DNA of 64,000 nt from assembly GCF_900155635.1 (NCBI RefSeq), contig NZ_LT732540.1, positions 1,544,003 through 1,608,002 on the forward strand, read 5' to 3'. The stretch comes from Olsenella urininfantis (GTDB taxonomy: Bacteria; Actinomycetota; Coriobacteriia; Coriobacteriales; Atopobiaceae). Positions 8,735-17,434 of this stretch are shown here, one piece after another. Both the position numbers and the translations under genes were made by a program. The notes under the pieces are model-generated. The model saw only the letters and a list, made by a program, of their open reading frames with translations. It did not search any database and was not told the DNA's origin. Numbering within the stretch: the first letter of the stretch is position 1; the number at the start of each line of letters is the position of its first letter.

Positions 8735-9451
8735 ATGCATCACATTCTGATAGTGGAGGACTCCGCGGACGAGGCGCGGGCCCTAGGAGAGCACCTCCGC
8801 CACTATGCCCACGACCATGGACTTGAATTCAAGGTGGAGCGCCTTAGCTCCGCGGCGGAGCTGCTTGAGGGAGGGCCGCGCGCGGACCTGGTCTTCATGG
8901 ACATCAACCTTCCCGGCACGAACGGCATGGAGGCCGCCCGCCTCATGCGCGCCCGCGGCTGGAAGACCCCCCTCGTCTTCGTCACCAACCTCGCGCAGTA
9001 CGCCATGCGGGGATACCAGGTAGATGCCCTGGGCTTTGTGGTGAAGTCATCCTCCTACGGCGACTTCTCCCTCTGCATGAACCGCGCGGTCAGAGCGCTC
9101 TCCCGGAACGAGCAGCACACCCTGAGCATCCCGACCCAGGACGGCCCGCGCATGCTTGCCATCTCGGAGCTCGTGAGCGCAAGCGCGCAGGGGCGCGACC
9201 TCGTCTTCCGGCTTTCCAGCGGCGAGACGCTCTCTGCCCACATGCCTCTGGCAGACCTGGAGAGACAGCTGAGTGCCAACGAGGCACCCGTGTTGCGCAT
9301 CTCCCCTTCCTGCCTGGCGAACATGTCACACATCCACCGCCTGTCCGGAAGCGATTTGCTCATGGACGACGGGAGCGTGCTGCGCATCAGCCACGGTCGC
9401 AAGGCCGCAGCGCTCTCCAGCATCGCCAGCTACCTAGGTGGTGGCGCCTGA
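8735..9451 (+). CDS. LytTR-family response regulator (copy 2)
   Basis: The protein has 238 residues, a paralogue of the regulator at 2155 along its whole length. The receiver domain keeps the acidic residues ED (8-9), the acceptor Asp56 in FMDINLPG and the Thr of LVFVTN. The usual Lys-Pro is changed: the segment reads GFVVKSSSYG, so Lys is kept and Pro replaced by Ser. The LytTR domain occupies about residues 135-238. AAGGGG seven bases upstream supports the start at 8735. The stop shares its last base with the kinase start at 9451. The altered Lys-Pro together with the degenerate partner kinase suggests signalling may no longer be classical phosphotransfer. Confidence 0.88.
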   Translation: MHHILIVEDSADEARALGEHLRHYAHDHGLEFKVERLSSAAELLEGGPRADLVFMDINLPGTNGMEAARLMRARGWKTPLVFVTNLAQYAMRGYQVDALGFVVKSSSYGDFSLCMNRAVRALSRNEQHTLSIPTQDGPRMLAISELVSASAQGRDLVFRLSSGETLSAHMPLADLERQLSANEAPVLRISPSCLANMSHIHRLSGSDLLMDDGSVLRISHGRKAAALSSIASYLGGGA

Positions 9452-10752
9452 TGTTGGAGCTCTTCTGCCAGGCGACCCTCACCCTTGTGCAGATCGCTCT
9501 TGCCATCGGGCTCTTCGCGCGCAAGCTGCCACCACGAGAGGACGTTGCCGCACGCGTTGCCTCGGCGCTTATCGCCATCCTCGCGTTGGCCATCCTCGGA
9601 AGCTGGTTGGGAAACGTGCTGTACCCAGAGCTCACGGGGCGCTATGAGCTGATAACGCAGTACCTGCTGTTCAGCGCCATCCTGTTTGCCTGCGTGTCTC
9701 TTGTGATGTGGCTGTTCCAGACCTCGCTCTGGACGGCGCTCTTCTGCTGCTCCGCGGGATATACCGTGCAGAACCTCGCCAGCGGCACCAGCGGCCTGGC
9801 CCTTCTGCTGCTCGAGCGCCTCGCGGGCGTGCGACCAACGCTGCCTGTCGTGGCCGTGGTGTCGCTGGCGGCGACCATCATCGTCTATGCGTCCTGCCAG
9901 CTGCTGCTGGTGCGCCATCTCGCCGAGCGCGGCCTTGCGCGCATAGAGGACAGGGCCATGCTCGCCATGATGCTGGTGGTGGTCTTCATGGTCATCGGCT
10001 TTGACGTCATCAACAAGACCCTACAGGCCACCGACCTACGCCTCCACCTGCTGGTCATGCTCAGGCTCATACATGCCGTCACCTGCGTGCTGGTACTCAA
10101 CATGGAGTACGAGCTGCTCTACAACCGGCAGCTGCAGATGGAGATGGCACTCTCGTCCAGGCTCATGAGCAGCCACGAGCGGCAGTGGCGCATGTCCAAG
10201 GCAAATGCGGACGCCATCAACTCCAAGCTGCACGACATGCGTCACCACATCTTCCGCCTGCTCTCGAAACCGGACGTCATCGTGGACCGCACGCTGCTCC
10301 AGGAGATATCCCATGAGCTGAGCGTCTACGACACGCACATGCGCACCGCAAACGACGCTCTCGACATCATCCTCAGCGAGAAGGGCCTGCTCTGCGAGCG
10401 CAATGGCATCGCCTTCTCCTGCATGGCCGACGGCACGACGCTCTCGCACGTGAGGGACGCCCAGCTCTTCCAGCTCTTTGGTGACCTGATGGACGAGGCG
10501 ATAGAGGAGTCCCTGCGCATACAGGGCAAGGAGCGCAAGGCAATAGTCCTCGACGTGCGCCAAAGGGCCGGGATGGCCGTGGTGCACCTGGAGCACTTCC
10601 TCAGCTCTCCGAGCGAGGCTGACCTCGCCGAGAGGAGCGAGCGCCTCTCGGGCGCACGCGGAGTGGTTGAGCTCCTGGGAGGGACCATGGACCTACGCCT
10701 TGTGGACGGCGCGCTGCAGGTCAACCTGCTGCTGCCCGCAGCAGAGGGCTAG
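9451..10752 (+). CDS. AgrC-like GHKL kinase homologue with degenerate ATP site (copy 2)
   Basis: The protein has 433 residues and matches kinase copy 1 in layout: about six membrane segments to residue 215, then an H-box with His261 in KLHDMRHHIFRL. The ATP-binding half is eroded. The N-box that reads LFGNALDNA in copy 1 reads LFGDLMDEA here (Asn to Asp345 and Asn to Glu349), IENY becomes LEHF, and the glycine-rich GFGTR loop is absent (RLSGARGVV). Such changes are expected to abolish or strongly weaken ATP binding. The reading frame is intact and coupled to the regulator, so the gene is probably selected for something other than ordinary kinase activity, such as sensing, scaffolding or phosphatase action. 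Its stop overlaps the convergent DedA stop by a few bases. Confidence 0.85.
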   Translation: MLELFCQATLTLVQIALAIGLFARKLPPREDVAARVASALIAILALAILGSWLGNVLYPELTGRYELITQYLLFSAILFACVSLVMWLFQTSLWTALFCCSAGYTVQNLASGTSGLALLLLERLAGVRPTLPVVAVVSLAATIIVYASCQLLLVRHLAERGLARIEDRAMLAMMLVVVFMVIGFDVINKTLQATDLRLHLLVMLRLIHAVTCVLVLNMEYELLYNRQLQMEMALSSRLMSSHERQWRMSKANADAINSKLHDMRHHIFRLLSKPDVIVDRTLLQEISHELSVYDTHMRTANDALDIILSEKGLLCERNGIAFSCMADGTTLSHVRDAQLFQLFGDLMDEAIEESLRIQGKERKAIVLDVRQRAGMAVVHLEHFLSSPSEADLAERSERLSGARGVVELLGGTMDLRLVDGALQVNLLLPAAEG

Positions 10753-11402
10753 TTGCCGCCGCCTCTCCCGCCCATGCGGCTCTTGAACAGCCCCACGATG
10801 GTGGGAACCAGAGAGACGACGATGATGCCCACGATAAGAAGCTCGAAGTGCTCCTGCACGAAGGGTATGCCGCCGAAGAAGTAGCCGAGCAGCGTGAACA
10901 GCGTAGACCAGGTTATGCCACCCAGGATGTTGTACAGCACGAAGCTGCGCCAGTGCATGCCGCCCATCCCCGCCAGAAACGGCACGAAGGTACGGATGAA
11001 GGGGAAGAAGCGCCCCAGGAAGATGGCCAGGTGCCCCCACTTGTCCAGAAAGGCCTGGGTCTTCTCCACGCGCTCCGGCGTCATGGCCTTGACCTTGCCA
11101 GACTCGATGATCTTGCCGCCGAAGAAGTGACCGATCATGAAGTTGCACTGGTCTCCCAGGATGGCCGCCACCCACACAACCCCCAGCAGCGCCATGACGT
11201 TGAAGCCGCCATCGTTGGCGAAGAAGCCCGAGGCGAAGAGCAGGGAGTCACCGGGAAGGAACGGGAAGAACACCACTCCCGTCTCGACGAACACGATGAG
11301 GAACACGAATCCGTACGCCGCGAGGGGCCCCATGGCGATCCAGGAGGCGATGGCCGCGCGCGGGTCGTGCAGCAGCCCGATGATGAAGTTTACGAAGCCC
11401 AT
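10749..11402 (-). CDS. DedA family membrane protein (SNARE-associated/VTT domain)
   Basis: The protein has 217 residues with five or six hydrophobic segments. The VTT/DedA signatures are visible: FVETGVVFFPFLPGDSLLF near residue 40, the FFGGKIIESGK linker, and FLGRFFPFIRTFVPFLAGMG around residue 130 with the conserved Arg residues. DedA proteins are inner-membrane transporters or scramblases linked to undecaprenyl phosphate or phospholipid recycling and to proton-motive-force homeostasis. The start at 11402 is preceded by GGGGAGAG. It converges on the kinase at 9451 with a four-base overlap of stop codons. The family call is firm; the lipid handled is not known. Confidence 0.92.
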   Translation of the reverse strand: MGFVNFIIGLLHDPRAAIASWIAMGPLAAYGFVFLIVFVETGVVFFPFLPGDSLLFASGFFANDGGFNVMALLGVVWVAAILGDQCNFMIGHFFGGKIIESGKVKAMTPERVEKTQAFLDKWGHLAIFLGRFFPFIRTFVPFLAGMGGMHWRSFVLYNILGGITWSTLFTLLGYFFGGIPFVQEHFELLIVGIIVVSLVPTIVGLFKSRMGGRGGGN

Positions 11403-11446
11403 GGCTCTCCCCATGCATAGCCGGCGCACGAGGCGCCCTCCCTCAC

Positions 11447-11486
11447 AAAAGCGCCTCCCGGGCGCGCGAAGCGGTCTGGGAGGCGC
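11447..11486 (-). terminator. intrinsic terminator of SRP RNA gene
   Basis: On the minus strand, arms GCGCCTCCC and GGGAGGCGC (11478-11486 and 11451-11459) flank an 18-base loop and are followed by TTTTGTG. It lies directly downstream of the SRP RNA and upstream of the DedA start. Confidence 0.8.
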
Positions 11487-11491
11487 AAGCC

Positions 11492-11598
<107 letters not shown>

Positions 11599-11659
11599 TG
11601 CGGGACATACTCTACCAAAGTTGCTGGCCACACACCAAAAAGCCATCGCGAGAGCAGCG

Positions 11660-11694
11660 GGCGCCGGACCGCCGCACGGGGACGGTCCGGCGCC
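11660..11694. terminator. 12-bp hairpin between SRP RNA and C69 gene
   Basis: Perfect arms 11660-11671 and 11683-11694 (GGCGCCGGACCG and complement) around an 11-base loop, followed on the plus side by TTTGG. It lies 31 bases beyond the C69 stop and probably ends that transcript, although the minus side lacks a clear U-tract. Confidence 0.55.
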
Positions 11695-11725
11695 TTTGGT
11701 CAGCCGTTGCTAGACGAGTCCCAGG

Positions 11726-13639
11726 CTATTCCTCGCTCTTGCCGGGAAGCTTGGAGCACACGAAGATGAGGCCGGCGAACAGGGCGTAGAACACGAAGAG
11801 CAGGATGTTGCCCATGCTGAGGCCAGCTGCCTCCTCCTTCTCCCCCACAACCTCGACTGCCCGCTGGTCTACGCCCACGGGCTCCTTGACGTCCCCCGCG
11901 GCCTTCTCGGCGTCAAACGCCTCGAGCGTGCTCGCGTACTCGAGGGGAGTGACCAGGGTGCCGTCTGCGGAGAGGTCGCTTGCCGCAAAGGCGGTGGTGG
12001 CATCTCCGGCAGAGACGTAGTCGCGCACCTCGCCCAGCAGGGTGCTCACCTTGTCATAGGCCTGCGAGGAGACAACCCTGTGGGCCTCGTTGGCAAGTGC
12101 GTTGCGCGCGGTGCCCGCAGCAGTCGCCTGCATCTTGGCATCCACCTGCTCATGCTGGGCGATGACCTCCTTCTGGAGGGCGTCGAGGTAGGCATGCACC
12201 CCATCGGCCACGCTCTCGCGATGGTTGTAGGCAAGTGTGTTGAGGTCCATGAGCGCGTAGTCGAGATAGCTCACGCCGGGGTCCTGGAGAGCAATCTCCT
12301 CGTTCGCCTTGGTCTTTGCGGGGTCATAGACCTTCTCGCCGGCCTCGTTCTTGCTGTATTCCATGATGTCGCCCGCGTGGGATGTGTCGAACTGGTCCTC
12401 CTTGGGGTAGACCCTCTCGTCCACCTCGGTGAGAAGTGCGGAGTAGCTGGGTACATAGAGCGTGAACTCGCTACGAGAGAGTCCCTCCCACTGGATGGTG
12501 GCGATGTCCGCGTCCAGGCCGCTGCGCACCTGGAAGAGGTGGCTCTCGGTGGTGCGGTTGTTGCCGATGGAGTAGAGGCCGGCGTTCTTGTTGGCGTCAA
12601 CCGAGCTGCCCTCGCCGCGCGCGCCAAGCGAGCGCAGGGCCATGAAGGTGTCCACCTTCTGGGACGGCTTCACGTAGAGGCTGGGGTTGGCGATGCTCAC
12701 CACCGCACCCTGCCCGTCCACCTGGTAGTCCGTGCCCTCCACCAGGCTCTCCCCGAAGAAGAGGTGACCCTGCACGTAGCGGGTGTTCTGCCCTACGCCC
12801 TGGTCCTCGGAGCTGCTGCCGTAGGATGCGGCAACGTCCATCTGGCCCGCGTCCTCCACATAGCTGCCCGCCTTCTTGGCGACCTCCACGATCTTCTCGG
12901 AGTGCAGGCAGACGGAGCTGTCCCCAAGGTCAACCGAGAACTTGAGGTCGTCCATGTTGGGGTTCACGGACGCCTGTCCCGCCGACATCTTGACGGCGAT
13001 CCACTGCGTTCCGGAGAGCTGGCTGAAGACCCAGGTCTCGTTGGCGTCGCCGATGAGGATCTGGTTGCAGTCCTGCGAGCCCTCCTCGTCGATCACCTTG
13101 CCGAGGAGCTCCACTCCCTCGCGTGCGGTAGTTGCCTGGGAGAGAACGAAGTCGTTGATGCTGTACTCGCCGATGCCCGTGTCAACCAGGAGGTCGGCCT
13201 CGGCCATCTTCTCGTTCATGCTGGTGGTGAGGGTTGCCGAGCAGCTCACGCCCTTCTCGTTCGTGCCCGCCTCGGAGTATGCCTTAGCGCTGGCGTCACC
13301 GTCCTCGGTCCAGTTGTCGGGCGTGTCGCGCACGTAGGTGTAGCGGAAGGTGGGACCGCTGATCCTGTAGGAGAAGCTTGCGGAAGGATCGGTGCCGTTC
13401 TCATAGCTCTGGATCAGCTTGCCACCCTCGAACGCAGGCTCGATGCCAAAGGCCTTGGGATAGCGGTTCGCGCAGTCCTCCGCGCGACCCCAGAAGGTGT
13501 CTCCGTTGGTGGTGAGCTCGGAGCCGACGTAGACCTGGGTGCACGCCAGCGCCACCCCAGGGGCGAAGGCCAGCGAGAGCGACAGCCCGGCTGTGAGGAC
13601 GGCCCTGCCAACCCTGGTGAGTCCAAACTGCTTCTTCAT
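11726..13639 (-). CDS. C69 family dipeptidase, secreted, membrane-anchored
   Basis: The protein has 637 residues. A signal peptide ends at PGVALA, directly before Cys in CTQVYVG. In C69 (PepD-like) Ntn-hydrolases that Cys becomes the N-terminal nucleophile after processing, so signal cleavage itself could create the active site. Family landmarks follow: TNGDTFWGRAEDCANRYPKAF, GTNEKGVSCSATLTT and ANETWVFSQLSG. A C-terminal helix MGNILLFVFYALFAGLIFVCS then KLPGKSEE would anchor the enzyme outside the cell. It should cleave dipeptides outside the membrane, feeding amino-acid uptake. The start at 13639 is chosen because GAGAAGGG lies seven bases upstream; the upstream ATG at 13645 overlaps that site. 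It is a single-gene unit. Confidence 0.9.
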   Translation of the reverse strand: MKKQFGLTRVGRAVLTAGLSLSLAFAPGVALACTQVYVGSELTTNGDTFWGRAEDCANRYPKAFGIEPAFEGGKLIQSYENGTDPSASFSYRISGPTFRYTYVRDTPDNWTEDGDASAKAYSEAGTNEKGVSCSATLTTSMNEKMAEADLLVDTGIGEYSINDFVLSQATTAREGVELLGKVIDEEGSQDCNQILIGDANETWVFSQLSGTQWIAVKMSAGQASVNPNMDDLKFSVDLGDSSVCLHSEKIVEVAKKAGSYVEDAGQMDVAASYGSSSEDQGVGQNTRYVQGHLFFGESLVEGTDYQVDGQGAVVSIANPSLYVKPSQKVDTFMALRSLGARGEGSSVDANKNAGLYSIGNNRTTESHLFQVRSGLDADIATIQWEGLSRSEFTLYVPSYSALLTEVDERVYPKEDQFDTSHAGDIMEYSKNEAGEKVYDPAKTKANEEIALQDPGVSYLDYALMDLNTLAYNHRESVADGVHAYLDALQKEVIAQHEQVDAKMQATAAGTARNALANEAHRVVSSQAYDKVSTLLGEVRDYVSAGDATTAFAASDLSADGTLVTPLEYASTLEAFDAEKAAGDVKEPVGVDQRAVEVVGEKEEAAGLSMGNILLFVFYALFAGLIFVCSKLPGKSEE

Positions 13640-13782
13640 GCACATACCCTTCTCGCGGATGTGGCCCGATAAAACCCAAGCCGCCAACAGAGCTGAAAAA
13701 CGAGTTCAGCCTATCGCAACGAGATGGAAATATATGCTGCTCTTATTGGATAAGGCGGCGAGCGGAGCGCAATTGCAGACAA

Positions 13783-13814
13783 GCGAGGGAGAGGGCGTTT
13801 ACCCCCTCCCTCGC
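13783..13814 (-). terminator. hairpin downstream of pgi
   Basis: Arms GCGAGGGAG (13783-13791) and CTCCCTCGC (13806-13814) lie just past the pgi stop; on the minus strand they are followed by a weak TTGTCT tract. Confidence 0.6.
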
Positions 13815-13837
13815 GGCACCCTCACAGGCGCGGGCGG

Positions 13838-15532
13838 CTAGCGGCGATGTGCGCGATAGTAGGCGATGAGGGACTTGGTGGATTCGTCCTGCCCCGCAAG
13901 GGCGGAGTCGTCGTGGAAGGCGGGAGTGATCTGCTTGGCCAGCTGCTTGCCCAGCTCAACACCCCACTGGTCATAGGAGTCCAGGCCCCAGACCGTGCCC
14001 TCGACGAAGGTGATGTGCTCGTAGAGAGCGATGAGCTCGCCCAGCGCGTGGGCGTTCAGCTCGTCTCCGAAGATCGAGGTGGTGGGTCGGTTCCCCTCGA
14101 AGCAGCGTGCGGGAACCATCCACTCCGGTGTGCCCTCGGCACGAACCTCCTCGGCGGTCTTGCCGAAGGCCAGGGCCTTGGTCTGTGCCAGAAAGTTGCC
14201 GAGGAAGAGCTCGTGAACGTCCTGCTCGCCGTCGCGCGTGGGGTTTGGCGTGTTGGCAAAGGCGATGAAGTCCGCCGGGATCAGACGGGTCCCCTGATGG
14301 ATGAGCTGATAGAAGGCGTGCTGCCCGTTGGTGCCCGCCTCGCCCCAGAACACCTCTCCCGTCTGGGAGGTGACGGGCGTGCCGTCCCAGCGCGTGCTCT
14401 TGCCGTTGGACTCCATGGTGAGCTGTTGCAGGTAGGCGGGGAAGCGGTGCAGGTACTGGTCGTAGGGAAGCACGGCATGGGTCCCGGCGCCATAGAAGTT
14501 CACGTACCACACGTTGAGCAGGCCCAGGAGGGCGACCACGTTCCGCTCAAGAGGCGTGTCGCAGAAGTAGCGGTCCAGGTCGTTGAAGCCCGCAAGGAAC
14601 TCCTGGAAGCGCCTGGGGCCAAGCGCGATGACCAGGGAGAGGCCCACCGCGGCGTCCACAGAATAACGTCCCCCCACCCAGCTCCAGAACCCAAAGGCGT
14701 TCTGAGGGTCGATGCCAAACCCTGCAACCAGGTCCAGGTTGGTGGAGACGGCGACGAAGTGGCGGCGGATCGCCTCGGCAACGGACTCATCTCCGCCATC
14801 GATGGCGCCCTGCCTGCGCAGGCCGCCCAAAAGCCAGCTCTTTGCGCTGCGCGCGTTGGTCATGGTCTCAAGGGTGGTGAAGGTCTTGGAGACGACCACC
14901 ACCAGCGTCGTCTCGGGGTCGAGGTCGCGGGTCTTCTCGGCAAGGTCGCTGGGGTCGATGTTGGAGACGTAGCGCACGGAGATGCCGGCGTCCGCATAGG
15001 GCCTGAGGGCCTCGTACACCATGACTGGCCCCAGGTCAGAGCCACCGATGCCAATGGAGAGCACCGTCTTGATGGACTTGCCGGAGGCACCCTTCCACTC
15101 CCCCGAGCGCACGCGCTCGGCGAAGGCGTACATGCGGCCCAGCACCTCGTGCACGTCCGTCACCACGTCCTGCCCGTCTACCATGAGCGTGCCGGCCTCG
15201 GCCGCAGGGCGACGCAGGGCGGTGTGGAGCACGGCCCGGTCCTCGGTCGTGTTGATGTGCTCGCCCGCAAACATGGCGTCGCGCCTCTCCTCGAGGCCCA
15301 CCTCCCTTGCGAGGTCCACCAGAAGCCCGAGCGTCTCGTCGGTCACCAGGTTCTTCGATAGGTCAAAGTGAAGGTCGGAGAGGTCGAACGAGAGCTTCCT
15401 GACGCGCTGGGGATCGTTGGCGAACGAACGCTTGAGGCTGAACCCCACGGACTGGAGCTTCTCGTGGTGCTCCTGCAGCGCCCGCCATGCGGTGGTCTTG
15501 GTGGCGTCAACGGGAGAGGGGATGCTTGCCAT
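13838..15532 (-). CDS. pgi: glucose-6-phosphate isomerase
   Basis: The protein has 564 residues, the usual length of the long bacterial form. It interconverts glucose-6-phosphate and fructose-6-phosphate in glycolysis and gluconeogenesis. PGI signatures are plain: [74 protein letters not shown], and the C-terminal signature [14 protein letters not shown] with the active-site Lys. The start at 15532 has AAGGAG six bases upstream. It is transcribed alone between a UDG-like gene and a C69 peptidase gene and ends at a hairpin. Confidence 0.97.
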   Translation of the reverse strand: MASIPSPVDATKTTAWRALQEHHEKLQSVGFSLKRSFANDPQRVRKLSFDLSDLHFDLSKNLVTDETLGLLVDLAREVGLEERRDAMFAGEHINTTEDRAVLHTALRRPAAEAGTLMVDGQDVVTDVHEVLGRMYAFAERVRSGEWKGASGKSIKTVLSIGIGGSDLGPVMVYEALRPYADAGISVRYVSNIDPSDLAEKTRDLDPETTLVVVVSKTFTTLETMTNARSAKSWLLGGLRRQGAIDGGDESVAEAIRRHFVAVSTNLDLVAGFGIDPQNAFGFWSWVGGRYSVDAAVGLSLVIALGPRRFQEFLAGFNDLDRYFCDTPLERNVVALLGLLNVWYVNFYGAGTHAVLPYDQYLHRFPAYLQQLTMESNGKSTRWDGTPVTSQTGEVFWGEAGTNGQHAFYQLIHQGTRLIPADFIAFANTPNPTRDGEQDVHELFLGNFLAQTKALAFGKTAEEVRAEGTPEWMVPARCFEGNRPTTSIFGDELNAHALGELIALYEHITFVEGTVWGLDSYDQWGVELGKQLAKQITPAFHDDSALAGQDESTKSLIAYYRAHRR

Positions 15533-15606
15533 GCCATGCTCCTTATTATTGGGTAGCAGAAAGCCATTCGCCTACATTTTAGCGCTACTCGCCGATAGGA
15601 CCTCCC

Positions 15607-16164
15607 CTAGAACGGCTCCCCCAGGGGCGGAAGCTGCTTGAGACGCGCCCACATGAGCTGCTTCTGGCGTGCATCCGCAAGGGAGGCGGCAAAGCCGCCC
15701 AGGTTCATCACGCGCATGCCCAGAAGCTGGACCACAAGCCCAGGCTCGAGCATGGCCTGGCGAAAGTCTTCCAGGGCCACGAGCTCCTGGGCCAGCGCCT
15801 CGCGCAGGCAGGCGGCGGCAGGCTCGTCGCAGGCGACGAGGGTGGCGGGGTCCAGGGCAAGGACCGCCTCGAGCAGAAGCGGGGCCGACAGGGGCTCTCC
15901 TGAGCGCGAGTCCAGGACGGAGAGGGCGCACCAGTCCTCCGGCGCATATCCGAGGGCCGCCAGGGAGGCCCTCAGGGCATCGCCGTCCTCTCCCGCCAGC
16001 AGCCTCCCCCCATCGCGCTCGGAGGCAGAGAGCTCCCCCTTGAGGAAGAGCACGCTAGAGAAGGCGTTGCCCCCCATGCTGACGCCTCGGCCGGCAAGCC
16101 CCGAAAGCTCCGCGCGGGCCTTCTCCACATACGCCATCCTGCGTTCCTCGCGCAACGACGCCAT
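15607..16164 (-). CDS. uracil-DNA-glycosylase-fold-like protein, probably divergent
   Basis: The protein has 185 residues and I do not recognise it with certainty. The central part resembles the family 4 uracil-DNA glycosylase fold: a strand SSVLFLKGELSASE where UDGs have GEAPG, GRLLAGEDGDALRASLAALGY like GRPFVGxxGxLLxxxL, a strand ending in LSVL, and LLLEAVLALDPATLVACDEPAAACL like the 'P.L..qi.ll.P.vvv.lG..A...l' stretch. The catalytic motif residues and the iron-sulfur cysteines of family 4 are not evident, so activity is doubtful. The start at 16164 has GGAGGGA upstream; longer frames would run into trxA. It diverges from trxA across about 127 bases that include a 12-bp palindrome. Confidence 0.5.
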   Translation of the reverse strand: MASLREERRMAYVEKARAELSGLAGRGVSMGGNAFSSVLFLKGELSASERDGGRLLAGEDGDALRASLAALGYAPEDWCALSVLDSRSGEPLSAPLLLEAVLALDPATLVACDEPAAACLREALAQELVALEDFRQAMLEPGLVVQLLGMRVMNLGGFAASLADARQKQLMWARLKQLPPLGEPF

Positions 16165-16193
16165 CAGTCCGCTCCCTCCAACTGAAACTCCAC

Positions 16194-16205
16194 GAATCAT
16201 GATTC
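16194..16205. promoter_or_regulatory. 12-bp palindrome in the trxA divergent promoter region
   Basis: GAATCATGATTC is a perfect palindrome. About 40 bases downstream a TATAAG box on the plus strand lies about 45 bases before the trxA start. It could be an operator for trxA or the divergent gene; no family is assigned. Confidence 0.4.
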
Positions 16206-16291
16206 TACCGCTGCATAAGGGTGGCCTTCTGGGTATAAGCCTTGCAGCGACAGACGCGCGCCACCGGGCGCGCTCGTTAAAGGAGAAGGCC

Positions 16292-16606
16292 ATGGCAAGC
16301 GCAATCACCACCGCTGACTTTGACAGCATCATCAGCTCTGACAAGCCCGTCCTCGTCGACTTCTGGGCATCTTGGTGCGGTCCCTGCCGCGCCCTGGGCC
16401 CCGTCGTCGAGCAGGTGGGCGAGGAGATGGCCGACAGGCTGAGCGTCTACAAGTGCAACGTCGACGACGAGAGCGAGCTCGCCCAGAGGTTCCAGATCGT
16501 CTCCATCCCCACCCTCATCCTCTTCAAGGGCGGCAAGGCGGTCCACACCATGGTGGGCAACATGCCCAAGGCAGACCTCGTCAAGGAGCTTGAGGCCAAC
16601 CTCTAG
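16292..16606 (+). CDS. trxA: thioredoxin
   Basis: This 104-residue single-domain protein has the classic active site WASWCGPCR at about residues 27-35 and the cis-Pro loop VSIPTLILFKGG near residue 72. It reduces disulfides of cytoplasmic proteins, accepting electrons from thioredoxin reductase; a related flavoprotein reductase is encoded at 52131-53780. AAAGGAGAAGG precedes the ATG at 16292. It is followed by a 126-base gap and then the PAP2 gene. The call is secure; whether it is the main thioredoxin of the cell cannot be judged from one window. Confidence 0.96.
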   Translation: MASAITTADFDSIISSDKPVLVDFWASWCGPCRALGPVVEQVGEEMADRLSVYKCNVDDESELAQRFQIVSIPTLILFKGGKAVHTMVGNMPKADLVKELEANL

Positions 16607-16732
16607 CCCCCCTCAAATCCATCTGCAATGCCCGCGCGTGCGATATGCTATGCGCAGGCAGCCAGGGCCGGGCGTGCCTGCGTCCGGCCCTGGCTTCTGC
16701 ATAAGGTCACCATCCGACGAGGGGAGACCCGT

Positions 16733-17434
16733 TTGAGCCAGCACCTACGGGAGGTCCGCCGCACCATGCTCGACCTCATGAGGGAGAACCTGCACGCCAT
16801 GGTGGCCGTGGTGGCCACCATCATGTTCGTGTGGCTGTTGGGGGAGGTGCTGGAAGGAGAGGCCGTCAAGCTTGACACCTGGGCCTACCAGCTGGTTGTG
16901 GTCTACATGCGCCGTGAGTGGCTCACGCCCGTCATGCAGTCCATATCAGAGCTCGCCCTCCCCGTGGTGCTCCTGGTCATGCTGCTTGCGGTTGAGGCCT
17001 TCGCACCTGGCCGCAGGCCGGGAATGTGCGCCGCCGTCAACCTTGCCCTGGTGTTCGCTCTCAACATAGCCCTGAAGGAGATAGTCCACCGCCCACGCCC
17101 CGAGGGCTTCCGCCTCATCACCGAGACGGGCTACAGCTTCCCATCCGGCCACTCCATGGTTGCCATGGCCTTCTACGGCCTTCTGGCCTGGATGGTCTGG
17201 CACTACGAGCGCGATCGCTTCGTGCGCGCCCTCTGCGTCTCAGGCTTCATGCTGGTGGTGGTGGCCGTGGGTCTCAGCCGCATCTACCTGGGGGTCCACT
17301 ATGCCACCGACGTGATGGCGGGCTTCTGCATCTCCCTCGCCTGGCTGGGCTTTTACACCAAGGTGGTCGCACCCCTCTTCATGCCAGACGGCAGGCACCC
17401 AAGCAGGCACGCCAGGGCGCAGTCTGCGAGCTAG
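16733..17434 (+). CDS. PAP2 family membrane phosphatase
   Basis: The protein has 233 residues with about five membrane segments. It carries the three-part PAP2 active site: KEIVHRPRP, PSGHSM and SRIYLGVHYATDV, with the catalytic His residues in the second and third motifs. Such enzymes remove phosphate from lipid phosphates such as undecaprenyl pyrophosphate or phosphatidylglycerol phosphate on the outer face of the membrane. A TTG start at 16733 is preferred because GAGGGGAG lies about six bases before it; an in-frame ATG at about 16766 is the alternative. The stop overlaps that of the convergent phosphoesterase gene by four bases. The lipid substrate is unknown. Confidence 0.88.
   Translation: MSQHLREVRRTMLDLMRENLHAMVAVVATIMFVWLLGEVLEGEAVKLDTWAYQLVVVYMRREWLTPVMQSISELALPVVLLVMLLAVEAFAPGRRPGMCAAVNLALVFALNIALKEIVHRPRPEGFRLITETGYSFPSGHSMVAMAFYGLLAWMVWHYERDRFVRALCVSGFMLVVVAVGLSRIYLGVHYATDVMAGFCISLAWLGFYTKVVAPLFMPDGRHPSRHARAQSAS

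Noticed and set aside
13847-15361. A 504-codon plus-strand frame opposite pgi
   Set aside because: It is antisense shadow of a well-conserved enzyme; no domain, no ribosome site.
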